Positions 27,113-36,364 of a stretch of 64,000 bases of DNA are shown in pieces. A program made the position numbers and the translations under genes. Origin of the DNA: Clostridia bacterium (GTDB lineage Bacteria > Bacillota > Clostridia > Oscillospirales > CAG-272). The stretch spans positions 62,001 through 126,000 of the forward strand of contig JAFQUJ010000017.1 in NCBI GenBank assembly GCA_017408585.1, read 5' to 3'. Numbering within the stretch: the stretch's first letter is position 1; the number at the start of each line of letters is the position of its first letter. The notes beneath the pieces were generated by a model that was not told the origin of the DNA, made no database searches, and saw only the letters and a list, made by a program, of their open reading frames with translations.

Positions 27113-29248
27113 TTATCTTCTCTTCTTTTTGCCTTCTCTTTTGCCTTCACGCCTTTCTACTGCGTCAGTAGATGTGTTGTTAAGGTCTGCAATCAAGCTT
27201 CTTACTACATCGTCCGGTGTCATCTTAGATGTTACAGCCTCAAAGCCGAGCTTAAGTCTGTGACGAAGTACAGGAATTGCGAGTGAGTTGATATCATCAT
27301 AGGATACATTGTATCTACCGTTAATAAGAGCTCTTACCTGAGCGGCAGTAATAATAGCCTGAGCCGCACGAGGTGATGCTCCTGCACGGATAAATCTCTT
27401 TGTTGTTTCGGTTGCAACCTCACTGTCCGGGTGAGTTGATGCGATAAGAACCATCGCATAGTGGAGAACCTCGCTTGATACAGGAATTGTCTTAGCAACA
27501 GCTCTCATGCGGAGAAGCTCCTCACCGTTACATGCTGCTTGCGCGGTTTCGTCCATTGTCTTATGTGTCATATTAACGATTTGTCCGAGCTCCTCAGCGC
27601 TTGGGTTAGGAACGAGAATCTTGAACATGAAACGGTCCATCTGCGCCTCAGGAAGTGGGTATGTACCATCTTGCTCAATTGGGTTCTGTGTAGCCAATAC
27701 GAAGAATGGCTCGCTCATGCGTCTTGTTACACCCATTACAGTAACCTTATGCTCCTGCATGGCCTCAAGGAGAGCCGCCTGTGTCTTAGGCGTAGCACGG
27801 TTAATTTCGTCCGCCAAAACGATGTTTGAGAAGATAGGACCGGGCTGGAATTCAAACCTGGAATTTCCTTCCTCGTCCTTTGTAATAACATTAGTACCTG
27901 TTACATCGGCAGGCATCAAGTCAGGAGTAAACTGAATACGAGAGAATGGAAGGTCGAATACCTTACCAAGTGATCTTACAAGACGGGTTTTACCAAGTCC
28001 GGGAGCACCCTCGAGAAGTACATTACCACCGGCGATAATAGCAGCGATTGTTGATTGAACAACCTCCTCTTGACCGATAATATCCTTACGAACCTCTTCG
28101 AAAATTCTCTTACATTTTTCAGCGAACATTTTAAGCTCTTCCTCAGCTAGCTTATCAAGCTGAAGCTCTTCAGCTGTACGAGGTGGCTCTGCGTTAGGAG
28201 CCGGCTTTTCTTCGGGCTTTTCCTCAGGCTTTTCCTCTGCTACAGGCGCTTCTGCGGGAGCTTCCTCTGCAGGTGCTTCTGCAGGAGCTTCCTCGGCTAC
28301 GGGTGCTTCCTCAGCTACGGGTTGCTCTTGTGGTTGTTCTACTGGTGTTTCCTCTGTTACTACAGCCTCTTCAGCTGGTGTTGTAGCTGCCTCTTCAGCT
28401 ACTCTTTTCTTTTCCTTCTTTAGCATTTCTTCTGCCTCCACTCTAGAATTTTCTTCTTCTGTTGCTGCAGCCTCCTCAGCCGCTTGTCTTTCTGCCTCCT
28501 CACGAGCTAGGCGTTCTGCCTCCTCACGAGCTTGGCGCTCGGCCTCCTCGGCCTTTAGTCTTTCTGCCTCTTGGCGCTCCGCCTCCTCACGAGCTTGGCG
28601 TTCAGCCTCTTCAGCAGCTAATCTTTCTGCTTCCAGACGCTCTGCCTCTTCTCTCGCTTGGCGCTCGGCCTCTTCAGCGGCTAATCGTTCTGCCTCAGCG
28701 CGCTCTGCTTCCTCTCTCGCTTGACGCTCTGCCTCCTCAGCGGCTAATCTTTCCGCCTCGGCACGCTCTGCCTCCTCGCGAGCTATACGCTCCGCCTCTT
28801 CAGCTTCCCTTCTTTGAGCCTCAGCCCTTTCGGCTTCCTCTCTTGCTTGACGCTCAGCTTCCTCTCGAGCTAGGCGCTCTGCCTCTTCTCTGGCTTGACG
28901 CTCCGCCTCTGCCTTAGCAAGCTTTTCTGCCTCCTCAGCGGCACGGCGCTCAGCCTTTTCGCGTTTTTCCGCCTCCGCTCTGGCTCTTTTTTCAGCCTTC
29001 GCATTGGTTCTTTCTTCCTCGGCTCTCGCTCTTGCCTCCTCGCGTGCTAAACGCTCAGCTTCCTCTCTTGCAATACGCTCTGCCTCGGCTTTTTCTCTTT
29101 CTGTCATTTCGGGCTGTGGCTTTGTTCTGTCCCTACCTACGGTAGAGATGGAAAGACCGCCAGTCCTTTTATTAGCAGCAGAAGCACCTGCTGGGGGTTT
29201 TGCCCCAGCAGATGCTCCTCTATTAGTTCCGTTATCTGTGCTTCCCAT
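27113..29248 (-). CDS. MoxR-family AAA+ ATPase with long N-terminal coiled-coil extension
   Basis: A 711-residue protein, about twice the size of a normal MoxR (about 320). The C-terminal half (from about 380) is a complete MoxR ATPase: GQEEVVQ, Walker A GAPGLGKT, Walker [11 protein letters not shown], sensor [22 protein letters not shown], and the lid with GASPRAAQ. The N-terminal half is low complexity: residues about 50-285 are Glu/Ala/Arg repeats ([12 protein letters not shown] and variants, often with a 21-residue period of three heptads), predicted to be a charged coiled coil or single alpha-helix; about 290-370 are Pro/Glu/Ala-rich. It likely acts as a chaperone for its VWA partners, with the extension as a spacer or oligomerisation arm. 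Confidence 0.88.
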   Translation of the reverse strand: MGSTDNGTNRGASAGAKPPAGASAANKRTGGLSISTVGRDRTKPQPEMTEREKAEAERIAREEAERLAREEARARAEEERTNAKAEKRARAEAEKREKAERRAAEEAEKLAKAEAERQAREEAERLAREEAERQAREEAERAEAQRREAEEAERIAREEAERAEAERLAAEEAERQAREEAERAEAERLAAEEAERQAREEAERLEAERLAAEEAERQAREEAERQEAERLKAEEAERQAREEAERLAREEAERQAAEEAAATEEENSRVEAEEMLKKEKKRVAEEAATTPAEEAVVTEETPVEQPQEQPVAEEAPVAEEAPAEAPAEEAPAEAPVAEEKPEEKPEEKPAPNAEPPRTAEELQLDKLAEEELKMFAEKCKRIFEEVRKDIIGQEEVVQSTIAAIIAGGNVLLEGAPGLGKTRLVRSLGKVFDLPFSRIQFTPDLMPADVTGTNVITKDEEGNSRFEFQPGPIFSNIVLADEINRATPKTQAALLEAMQEHKVTVMGVTRRMSEPFFVLATQNPIEQDGTYPLPEAQMDRFMFKILVPNPSAEELGQIVNMTHKTMDETAQAACNGEELLRMRAVAKTIPVSSEVLHYAMVLIASTHPDSEVATETTKRFIRAGASPRAAQAIITAAQVRALINGRYNVSYDDINSLAIPVLRHRLKLGFEAVTSKMTPDDVVRSLIADLNNTSTDAVERREGKREGKKKRR
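28500..28920 (-). repeat. Tandem coding repeat for Glu/Ala/Arg heptads
   Basis: DNA of imperfect units that keeps returning to GCCTCCTC / GCTTGGCGCTC-like blocks, with a clear 63-base (21-codon) period near 28640-28800. It encodes the helical N-terminal part of the MoxR protein and could vary in copy number between strains. Confidence 0.7.
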
Positions 29249-29292
29249 ATCTCTAAATTCTCCCTACTAATATTAACTTATACTGTCAGCTA

Positions 29293-32268
29293 TTAGTTAC
29301 CCTTTGCAGCTGTTCCCCAGCCGTTAAGGTTTTCAAAATAGTTATTAATAATCTCTTGCTCTTCAGCTGTCAAGCTATCGTCGCTCTTAGAGTTGTCGAG
29401 CTCGTTGTTAATGTGTCCTTGGTTATTTTCAAGGAAAATGTCAAGGTCAACAAATCCGTCCTCAGGGTCATATACAGAACCATTTACAGATCCAACACCC
29501 GATCCGTCACTGATTTGATCGCTCTTCTCAGTTTCTTCCTCTTCCTTCTCAGTTTCTTCGTCACTGTCGCCGGATGATGGCTGTTGTTGTTGGTTTTGCT
29601 GTTGGTTTTGCTGTTGGTTTTGCTGCTGATTTTGATTTTGCTGCTGGTTCATTTGGTCTTGAGCCTGCTGCATCTCATTCTTAAGCTGCTCACCTGTTTG
29701 CTCCTGCTTTTGTTGCTCGTCGATTGCGCTATCGAACTCCTTATTGAGCTCGTCGATTACCGCGTCAGCAGCTTCCTTCTTTTCCTCATCGGTCATGTTT
29801 TCGTCCTTCGCGATTTGGTCCATTTGGTCTGCAGCGTTCTCGAGAGGTGCCTTGAAGTCGTTATTCTCGGGGAGCTGTTCGGCTGATGATTGCATATCCT
29901 TTGAGATTTCCTCAAGCTTTTCATCAAGCTCTGAGCCCTCAAGATTCTCGTACTGATCCTTCATGTTCTCGAAGGCGTTATCAAGATCCTCTTGTGCATC
30001 GTCGTATTCTTGGTCGGTTTCTGCGTTTTCAACCTTTTCCATAGCGTCTCCAACCTCTTCCATGGTTTCCTTATCCTGCATGGAGTCGGATGCGCTTTCT
30101 TGCTTTTCCTTGTCCTCTTGAATCATATTATCAATCTCATTCTTAGCGTCAGAAATTTCTTGATTGATTTCTGCCTTCAAGTCGGAGTCAACCTTATCCA
30201 TAGCCTCTTGCTTTTCGGACTCGGTCATGTTTGGATCCTTTTGGATCTCTTCCTTCTTTTGCTCTGCGTTCTCAAATGAGCTGTCAAGCTTGTTTTCAAG
30301 ATCCTCAACAACATCATTCATTTCGTCCTTAGCCTCTTGGCTAGCGTCAGAGTTTTCGATGGTTTCCTTCATATCATCGAGCATATCGTCGGTGAACTTT
30401 TGGTCACCTGCGAGCTCTTGCTCGGTTTGCTCAAGCTTATCTGTAACCTCTTGGCCTACCTGCTCAAGCTTATCCATTGACTCCATAGAGTCTTGAATGT
30501 CCTGCTTGAAGTCCTCGAAGGCGTCCGAGATTTCCTCGTCCATGATTTCGCCCTGCTCCATGTCTTGAGTGATTTGGTCAAGCTTATCGGAGAGGTCCTT
30601 CATGTCCTCTGAAAGCTCAGAGTCAGGAGAGTTTTCTGTGATTTTATCGAGCTGGTCCTTTAGATCCTCGAGCTTATCCTGCTTTTCTTGCTCTGTTGAA
30701 GAGTTTTCGATATCCTGTTGCATATTATCAACAGCCTGTTGGATATCCTCCATAGCCTCTTGCTTTTCTTGCTCTGTGGTTGCATCCTTGTAATCCTCAA
30801 GTGCATCCTTTAGATCGTCCATCTTATCTTGAGTTTCAAGAGTGTCTTGGAGATCGTCCTTCGCTTGATCTACTGTTTCTTCAACATTTTCCTTGAGCTC
30901 CTCATCTGTTTGAGAGTTTTCAAGGTCTTCCTTTAGGTTATCCTTAAGGTCCTCGAATACATCTTGCATTGTAGAATCCTTTGTGTTTTCTACAACCTGC
31001 TCAAGATCCTCAACTGTTTCTTCTAGCTCTTCTCTGTCCATGTCCTTGATTTGGTCCATGGCATCGTTTAGCTCTTGCTTTGCATCCTCAAGCTCTTGCT
31101 TTGCATCCTCGAGCTCTTGTTGAGCATTGTCAAGCTCCTCTTGAGCCTCTTGCTTTTGTTGCTCATTTTGAGCTTGGTCAAGCTTATCCTGAGCTTGATC
31201 TACTTGCTCTTGCTTTTCGTCAACCTGATCCTGCTTCTCCTCAACCTGCTCCATCTTGTCAGCGATGTCTTGGAGAGTTTCGTTTTCGGTCTTTTCAAGC
31301 TCTTCCTTGATGTCCTCGTTGTCCTGTTCCATTTGGTCGAGGGTTTCTTCCATCTTTAGAAGCTCTTCCTTAATAAGCTCTTCGATTTCTTTTCTGGTTT
31401 GACGAACATCCTCGTATTTTTCAATATCGCTCTCTGTTACATCAAGTCTTTCTACGAGCTTATCAACGATTGCGTGAAGCTTTTGAGTGAAGTTCTCTGA
31501 AAGGCCGGCCTCAGCTGCAGCATCAATGATTTCACGAATTTCGTAAATTTGCTTTTGAATGTCGATTGATGTTTCAAGTCTTGCCTTAAGCGAATTAGCC
31601 AAGAAAATCTTTTGAGGATTTGTAAGATTTTCGTCGTTCTTAATTTCCTCAATTCTTTGGTCAACCTGCTCCTTTGACTTGTTCTTGAACACATCGTCGG
31701 TATCAGAGTTGTCGATTATCTCGTAAAGCTCTTCCTTGATTTCCTCAAGTCTGTTTTCTAGCTCTATTTGCTCTAGCTCAGGGCTACCAACAACTGCGTT
31801 TGCAACTACTGAGAACAGAAGAATGATTGCTAGAAGTAAAGCTGTACAAGAAATGATTCTTATAAGTGGAAGTCTAATCTTGAATTGCTTTACATTGAGT
31901 CTTGAAACTCTGTCCATTGTGTCCTCACGCTGAACCTTTGCAACATAAGAACGATCTCTTTTGTACTCAACCATTGTGACTACACGCTCATCAAGGCCCA
32001 GAGCATCAATTCTCTTTGCGAGCTTGTTTTGATTTGATCTAAAGCGCTTTAGATAAGTGCTAACGCCAACTGCGATTGCGGTTACTGCTCCAACAGCGAT
32101 TGTTACACCGATTGCGAGTCCGTCTCTCATCTTAGCGATGAACACGAATCCACAGCCTGTTAGAAGCGAAAGTGAAAGACCGAAGAATAGGCCTGTCATA
32201 ATTGCCTTAATAAGTGCTTCTATGATAAGTCTTAATCTGTACGGCTTCATTGCCTCATTAAAATCCAT
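29293..32268 (-). CDS. Large membrane-anchored coiled-coil protein (first gene of MoxR/VWA operon)
   Basis: A 991-residue protein with membrane helices near residues 17-45, 52-70 and 133-157, followed by about 700 residues of strongly acidic, Gln/Glu/Asp/Lys-rich helical repeats (for example QEELDNAQQELEDAKQELE and KLDQITQDMEQGE). Then come an Asn/Gln stretch, an acidic segment and a short C-terminal tail. It resembles DUF4175-like proteins placed upstream of MoxR operons only in overall build; no enzyme motif is visible. AAAAGGAG precedes ATG 32268 and a strong promoter lies at 32315-32343. It probably forms a rod-like structure with the VWA proteins, as inferred from operon membership. Which side of the membrane the rod occupies is unclear. 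Confidence 0.75.
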   Translation of the reverse strand: MDFNEAMKPYRLRLIIEALIKAIMTGLFFGLSLSLLTGCGFVFIAKMRDGLAIGVTIAVGAVTAIAVGVSTYLKRFRSNQNKLAKRIDALGLDERVVTMVEYKRDRSYVAKVQREDTMDRVSRLNVKQFKIRLPLIRIISCTALLLAIILLFSVVANAVVGSPELEQIELENRLEEIKEELYEIIDNSDTDDVFKNKSKEQVDQRIEEIKNDENLTNPQKIFLANSLKARLETSIDIQKQIYEIREIIDAAAEAGLSENFTQKLHAIVDKLVERLDVTESDIEKYEDVRQTRKEIEELIKEELLKMEETLDQMEQDNEDIKEELEKTENETLQDIADKMEQVEEKQDQVDEKQEQVDQAQDKLDQAQNEQQKQEAQEELDNAQQELEDAKQELEDAKQELNDAMDQIKDMDREELEETVEDLEQVVENTKDSTMQDVFEDLKDNLKEDLENSQTDEELKENVEETVDQAKDDLQDTLETQDKMDDLKDALEDYKDATTEQEKQEAMEDIQQAVDNMQQDIENSSTEQEKQDKLEDLKDQLDKITENSPDSELSEDMKDLSDKLDQITQDMEQGEIMDEEISDAFEDFKQDIQDSMESMDKLEQVGQEVTDKLEQTEQELAGDQKFTDDMLDDMKETIENSDASQEAKDEMNDVVEDLENKLDSSFENAEQKKEEIQKDPNMTESEKQEAMDKVDSDLKAEINQEISDAKNEIDNMIQEDKEKQESASDSMQDKETMEEVGDAMEKVENAETDQEYDDAQEDLDNAFENMKDQYENLEGSELDEKLEEISKDMQSSAEQLPENNDFKAPLENAADQMDQIAKDENMTDEEKKEAADAVIDELNKEFDSAIDEQQKQEQTGEQLKNEMQQAQDQMNQQQNQNQQQNQQQNQQQNQQQQPSSGDSDEETEKEEEETEKSDQISDGSGVGSVNGSVYDPEDGFVDLDIFLENNQGHINNELDNSKSDDSLTAEEQEIINNYFENLNGWGTAAKGN
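29578..29650 (-). repeat. Short tandem repeat encoding an Asn/Gln tract
   Basis: Four or more copies of a 15-base unit (plus strand TGTTGGTTTTGCTGT and variants) encode NQQQNQQQN. This kind of repeat can slip and change length in frame. Confidence 0.75.
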
Positions 32269-32314
32269 TTTTTACTCCTTTTCCTAGTTAAAATAACTAA
32301 TTATATATATTAAT

Positions 32315-32343
32315 ATTATAGCACGCGGTTCGATTTTTTTCAA
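32315..32343 (-). promoter_or_regulatory. Promoter of the five-gene MoxR/VWA operon
   Basis: Minus strand TTGAAA (32338-32343), exact 17-base spacer, TATAAT (32315-32320) with extended TGC. It is among the best promoters in the window. Confidence 0.75.
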
Positions 32344-32767
32344 CCTGAAATGGCTTTTTAACCGCTACCATTTCGATTTTTGGCACTTTTCACAAAAAAT
32401 CGAATAATTGCTTTTTATTTAAAGCCTATTTTTTGTGGAAACTGCCCAAAAGCTTGGGGACGCTCCCAAACCTTTTTTGAGGCTCTAGTCGTTTTCACGC
32501 TCCTTTTTGTCATAGCCCCTAAAGGTGGGGGCCGAATTTAGAGATTAGGGATTGCGGGTTTTTTCACCCCGCACTGTCATTATATGTGAAACTTTTTCCA
32601 ATTTCAATAGACTTCATTCTCTTTTCGATAACTCTTCACAAAACTTTCACATTAATGTATATTTCATCACATAACTACTATATTTCTATACTAGATATAG
32701 CTATTTTGTAGTATCTATCTCTTGATATTCTTGTAATATTTATATTTTAGTAATATATGATAAAACA
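32344..32767. other. Non-coding region with GC-rich hairpins and a 27-codon mini-ORF
   Basis: A 420-base gap between two minus-strand genes. The outer parts are AT-rich. The middle (32435-32580) is GC-rich and structured: GCCCC / GGGGGC (32515-32532), TGCGGG / CCCGCA (32552-32573) and CTTGGGG / CTCCCAA (32454-32467). On the minus strand AAAAAGGAG is followed by GTG 32498 and 27 codons (KTTRASKKVWERPQAFG...), stop at 32415. The Shine-Dalgarno spacing (one or two bases) is too short for confidence. It could be a leader peptide, a small RNA or a gene relic. Confidence 0.45.
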
Positions 32768-32797
32768 ACAAAAGCAAGGCTTGCGCCTTGCTTTTGG
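32768..32797 (-). terminator. Terminator of the deacetylase lipoprotein operon
   Basis: AAAAGCAAGG / CCTTGCTTTT hairpin downstream of the stop at 32829. Confidence 0.8.
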
Positions 32798-32828
32798 AAG
32801 CTTTATTAAGATTTAGAGCTTACCTAGA

Positions 32829-35800
32829 TTAGTTAGCCTTTGTGATAACAACCTCGCCACCGTCGGGAACTGCGTCAAAGTAGAGTGTTCCGTTGATGAT
32901 TGTGCAAGCCATATCCTCAGCCATATTAGGCTTATATAAGCTTGGATCAACAACAGGAATGTTAACGCCGTTTTGTGTAACGGTTACATTTGTCCAGCCC
33001 TGTGGAAGTGTCATCTTAAGGGTTAGTGGGAACTGGAACATAATATCGTCGAGATCGTCTGTTACTGTGAGTGAAATGCTTGTATCCGTGGTTGTCATTT
33101 GGTTAACATATGCTCTGTGGCTCTCTCTTATATACTGAGTTCCCTCTGTGAAGGATGCTACCCATACGCCCTTGGTGATGAAGTAGTCAAGCTTAACGAG
33201 GAATGCGTTTATATCAGTAGAGAATTGAGGAGTAGCCTTTGACACGCTGAGGTCATGGTGACACTCAACTGTCCAATAGTTGTTTTTAACAAGCTCGTCG
33301 ATTGCCTTCTTGTAATCGTCGCCTGTTGTGGTTGTATAGGATACATAAGAGGATAGGTTACCCCATTGCTCTCTTGTCTTGAGCTCGTCAACATTCTTAA
33401 TCCATGAGCCTGTTTGACCACCGTTACGGCCGGCTGCCATAAGGTCGTTTACATAATCAGCCATAGCGTCACTTGTCGCACCGTTAGGTGTTACAAAGCC
33501 AAGAATTCTTTGACCGGGGAAGTAGCTCATAAACTTGTAGTGAGCCTCGTCAACCTCTTTTGCCATGGTTGCCTCGTCGATTGTTGCATCGCTAAATCCG
33601 TCACCGTGGTTGAGTGAGTGAGATGCAACATCCCACGCACCGGTTGAGATCCATTCTGTCCACTCTGCGATAAGCGAGCTTGAGAATTGGTCTGTAAGAC
33701 CGGCTGTCGCCTTCATGTGTCTCTTTACGAGCTCAGGTGTTGCCCATTCGTAGGTTGCGGTATAGTTACCGTCGTCAAATACCATTGTCCATGCAGCAGG
33801 AGCGTTATGGTAGTATCTTGTGATTTCAATATTTCCAACTGATGACGAGCCAACGCTTGCAGAAACTGCCTCTCTGTAGCTTGCGGTACAGCCCGATACG
33901 ATACACATGTGCTTTTCGTAGTTTACATTGCCCTCAGTTTCCTTGATGGCGTTGCCCCATGTGTGATCCTTAACATCTGTTGAGTCTGTCTTCCATGTGA
34001 GATCACAGCTTACGCACTTAAATACAGAATAGCCGGGAGTTCTACATGTTGGAGCAACTGTTTCTACAGGATCTGGCTGTGCAAACTTGTGCAAGCACTC
34101 TGTGCTCTTAGGAAGCTCTGTTGCTACCTCTGCTACTGTATATGGGGTAATATCGTAAATGTACGCACCAAAGATTGCAGGTTCCTTTACGATTTCAACA
34201 CGGAACTTAGAATGATAATCGCCAACATCTGTTGTGAAGGTTGCAATACCTGTTTGTGACGAGGTTTCAAGAACCTCTATTCTGGTGTATTCTTCCCAAT
34301 ATCCGCCCTTTTCGTAAGAGGAATCCTCTACCCAGAACTGAAGGGACATAACTCTTCCTGCGTCCTTTGCACAAACGATGTCAATGTACGCAAGATATTG
34401 CTCTTGTGGGAACTCGAAGGAAGCGTAAACCTTCTTTCTCTCGTTCCACTCAAGGTCGTCATAGTTTACCTCACCCTCGCCTGTTGTAGCAACAACAGAG
34501 GTGATTGTGTGGTGATCCTTGTTTTCATCTACGCCATAGTTGTCAACCTCGACACGAAGCATAACAACATCTTCAATCGAGCCTGCGCTTTCAACGCCGT
34601 CGGGATCCTTTACGACAGGAATAAATTCAAATGATCCGCCAAAGCTACTATCAATTTCCTTAACGCCAAGGCTTATCCATTCGTTCTTAAGCTCCTGAAT
34701 GGTTTCCTTGATAGGATTGCCCTCAGAGTCCTTCATTACCTCGCCTGTGGTTGGGTCTTTTTTATCTACAACCTTGTCTTGCATATAGCCACGGCAAACG
34801 AGAACCTCAATGGTTTCGCCAACGAGCTTATCTGCATTTACAACCACCTTGGAGATGGTTTGCTTATTATCAACTGTATAATCCTCGCTCCAGAAGGTTG
34901 TGTGTGAGGATCTATTGTACTCCTTATAATCCTCCCATCTACGAGCATCAGTACACCAAGAGGTCTGAGTGCTGTTATCCAAGAGGTTTGCATGGCTGGA
35001 GTTAACCCATGAGTTGTATGAGCCTGTAATCTTACCACCGGCAAGAGCAGAAATAGAGGTAGGTACTCTACCAAACTTTTCAACCTTACCATACACCTGA
35101 AGCTCATAAATCATAGCGGGTGTGTAACGGGTTGCGTGAGTTACTGTTGCTCTGATTTGGTCTGCCTTGTAAATTCTGTCAAGCTCAAGAGCTACAACAG
35201 CGTTCTTTGATAGAGAATCTCTTACATCGCTGTCGGAAACTGTTCCAACCTTAATCCATTCTCCGTTTTCGAGAACCTCAACATCGTATTTAACGGTTGC
35301 GTCCTCGCCGAGCTTCCATGCCCAATAGTTAGGAATTGTAAACTCGATAACTGCAATGTCAAAGGTGGAAGCGAGCTTCAAATTGAATACATCGCCCGAG
35401 TATTCGCTTCTGTTTGTAAGAGTATCAGCTCTCCAATATGTGTTTGGTCTGCCGTCAATTGCGTTTGCGGCGGTGGTTATTCTATAAAGCGATGTCGCAG
35501 ATGCGCTTGCGGTTTCATTTACGCCTACATAAATTTGGCCGTCAACGATAACCTGCTTAATTGGAAGTGTTGCGTATTCGTCAATCTTGTCTGGAAGAAG
35601 GTCCCTAAATTCAAGGCTTCCGCAGACAACACAGGCTCTCTTCTCTTGACCATAAGCATAATCGGTTTGAGCCTTTACAAGTATCCATTTTGGTGAATAG
35701 TTGTGATAATCGAGCTTTGCAACGACGTCTGTCTTTTCCTCGTAAGGACAACCCTTTCTTGTACAATGCGTGAGAGTATAGCCCTCCGACTTACAGGTAG

Positions 35801-36287
35801 GAGCAACAGGGTCCTCTGTCTTCATTTTGTGGCCAAGAGGCTGTTGCAGAGTCGTTGTTTTTGTGTAGCCACACATAATGTTGGTGCATCTTTCAATAAG
35901 AACACCGGGCTCTGTACAGGTTGCCTCGGTAAGTCCTGCAGACTCTAGCATTGGGTGAAGACACGGTGGAATTTCAGTCCATTGTGCGTAAAGCACCATG
36001 TCCTCATCTACCTTAGTAGTGGATTTTACATCCTTTCCGTCCTCTGTTTTCCAGCCGTCAAAGGTAAATCCATCTCTTGCAGGAGTTGGAAGCTTTCCTA
36101 TTCTGCCACCCTCCTCGATCTCTCGATCCTCGATTGGTGTTGCGCCCTCGTAGCCAAGGTCAAAGCTGACAACAAAGGTATCAAGCTCCTCCTCACCCGA
36201 CGAGGTTTCCTCGTCACCGCCACAGGATACGAGCACCATCATAAAGGCAAGCAAAATAGTTAAAAGCACTAATAATTTCTTTTTCAT
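32829..36287 (-). CDS. Multidomain surface lipoprotein with polysaccharide deacetylase domain
   Basis: A 1152-residue lipoprotein (lipobox LVSC, Cys 22). In order: an InlB-type beta-repeat (about 38-105, GFTFDGWKTEDGK), Cys/His repeats of the kind CLH..TEATC..PG..IERC..MCGY (about 108-190), discoidin (F5/8 type C)-like carbohydrate-binding regions (about 255-560), a further beta-domain, another Cys repeat, and a C-terminal NodB-like deacetylase of carbohydrate esterase family 4. The catalytic signatures are present: MVFDDG near residue 836 and the metal-binding HSLNH near 887. It should remove acetyl groups from a polysaccharide at the cell surface. It is co-transcribed behind the smaller lipoprotein at 36365. 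Confidence 0.85.
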   Translation of the reverse strand: MKKKLLVLLTILLAFMMVLVSCGGDEETSSGEEELDTFVVSFDLGYEGATPIEDREIEEGGRIGKLPTPARDGFTFDGWKTEDGKDVKSTTKVDEDMVLYAQWTEIPPCLHPMLESAGLTEATCTEPGVLIERCTNIMCGYTKTTTLQQPLGHKMKTEDPVAPTCKSEGYTLTHCTRKGCPYEEKTDVVAKLDYHNYSPKWILVKAQTDYAYGQEKRACVVCGSLEFRDLLPDKIDEYATLPIKQVIVDGQIYVGVNETASASATSLYRITTAANAIDGRPNTYWRADTLTNRSEYSGDVFNLKLASTFDIAVIEFTIPNYWAWKLGEDATVKYDVEVLENGEWIKVGTVSDSDVRDSLSKNAVVALELDRIYKADQIRATVTHATRYTPAMIYELQVYGKVEKFGRVPTSISALAGGKITGSYNSWVNSSHANLLDNSTQTSWCTDARRWEDYKEYNRSSHTTFWSEDYTVDNKQTISKVVVNADKLVGETIEVLVCRGYMQDKVVDKKDPTTGEVMKDSEGNPIKETIQELKNEWISLGVKEIDSSFGGSFEFIPVVKDPDGVESAGSIEDVVMLRVEVDNYGVDENKDHHTITSVVATTGEGEVNYDDLEWNERKKVYASFEFPQEQYLAYIDIVCAKDAGRVMSLQFWVEDSSYEKGGYWEEYTRIEVLETSSQTGIATFTTDVGDYHSKFRVEIVKEPAIFGAYIYDITPYTVAEVATELPKSTECLHKFAQPDPVETVAPTCRTPGYSVFKCVSCDLTWKTDSTDVKDHTWGNAIKETEGNVNYEKHMCIVSGCTASYREAVSASVGSSSVGNIEITRYYHNAPAAWTMVFDDGNYTATYEWATPELVKRHMKATAGLTDQFSSSLIAEWTEWISTGAWDVASHSLNHGDGFSDATIDEATMAKEVDEAHYKFMSYFPGQRILGFVTPNGATSDAMADYVNDLMAAGRNGGQTGSWIKNVDELKTREQWGNLSSYVSYTTTTGDDYKKAIDELVKNNYWTVECHHDLSVSKATPQFSTDINAFLVKLDYFITKGVWVASFTEGTQYIRESHRAYVNQMTTTDTSISLTVTDDLDDIMFQFPLTLKMTLPQGWTNVTVTQNGVNIPVVDPSLYKPNMAEDMACTIINGTLYFDAVPDGGEVVITKAN

Positions 36288-36324
36288 AATTTGCCTCGGT
36301 TTATTATTTTTATTTTGTTAACTT

Positions 36325-36349
36325 GACCCCCTCGAATAACAAGGGGGTC
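36325..36349 (-). other. Intercistronic hairpin without T-run
   Basis: GACCCCCT / AGGGGGTC stem with a nine-base loop between the two lipoprotein genes. Without a U-tail it is more likely an mRNA stabilising or processing element than a full terminator, perhaps setting the ratio of the two products. Confidence 0.5.
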
Positions 36350-36364
36350 AATTCTTCTGCTATA

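Noticed and set aside
28462-31359. Long plus-strand reading frames opposite the MoxR and coiled-coil genes
   Set aside because: They are mirror images of the Glu/Ala/Arg and Gln/Glu repeats (giving Leu/Pro- or Ser-rich peptides), lack ribosome binding sites and oppose well-supported genes.
36325-36349. Terminator splitting the two large lipoprotein genes
   Set aside because: Good stem but no T-run on the minus strand, and no promoter was found between the genes.
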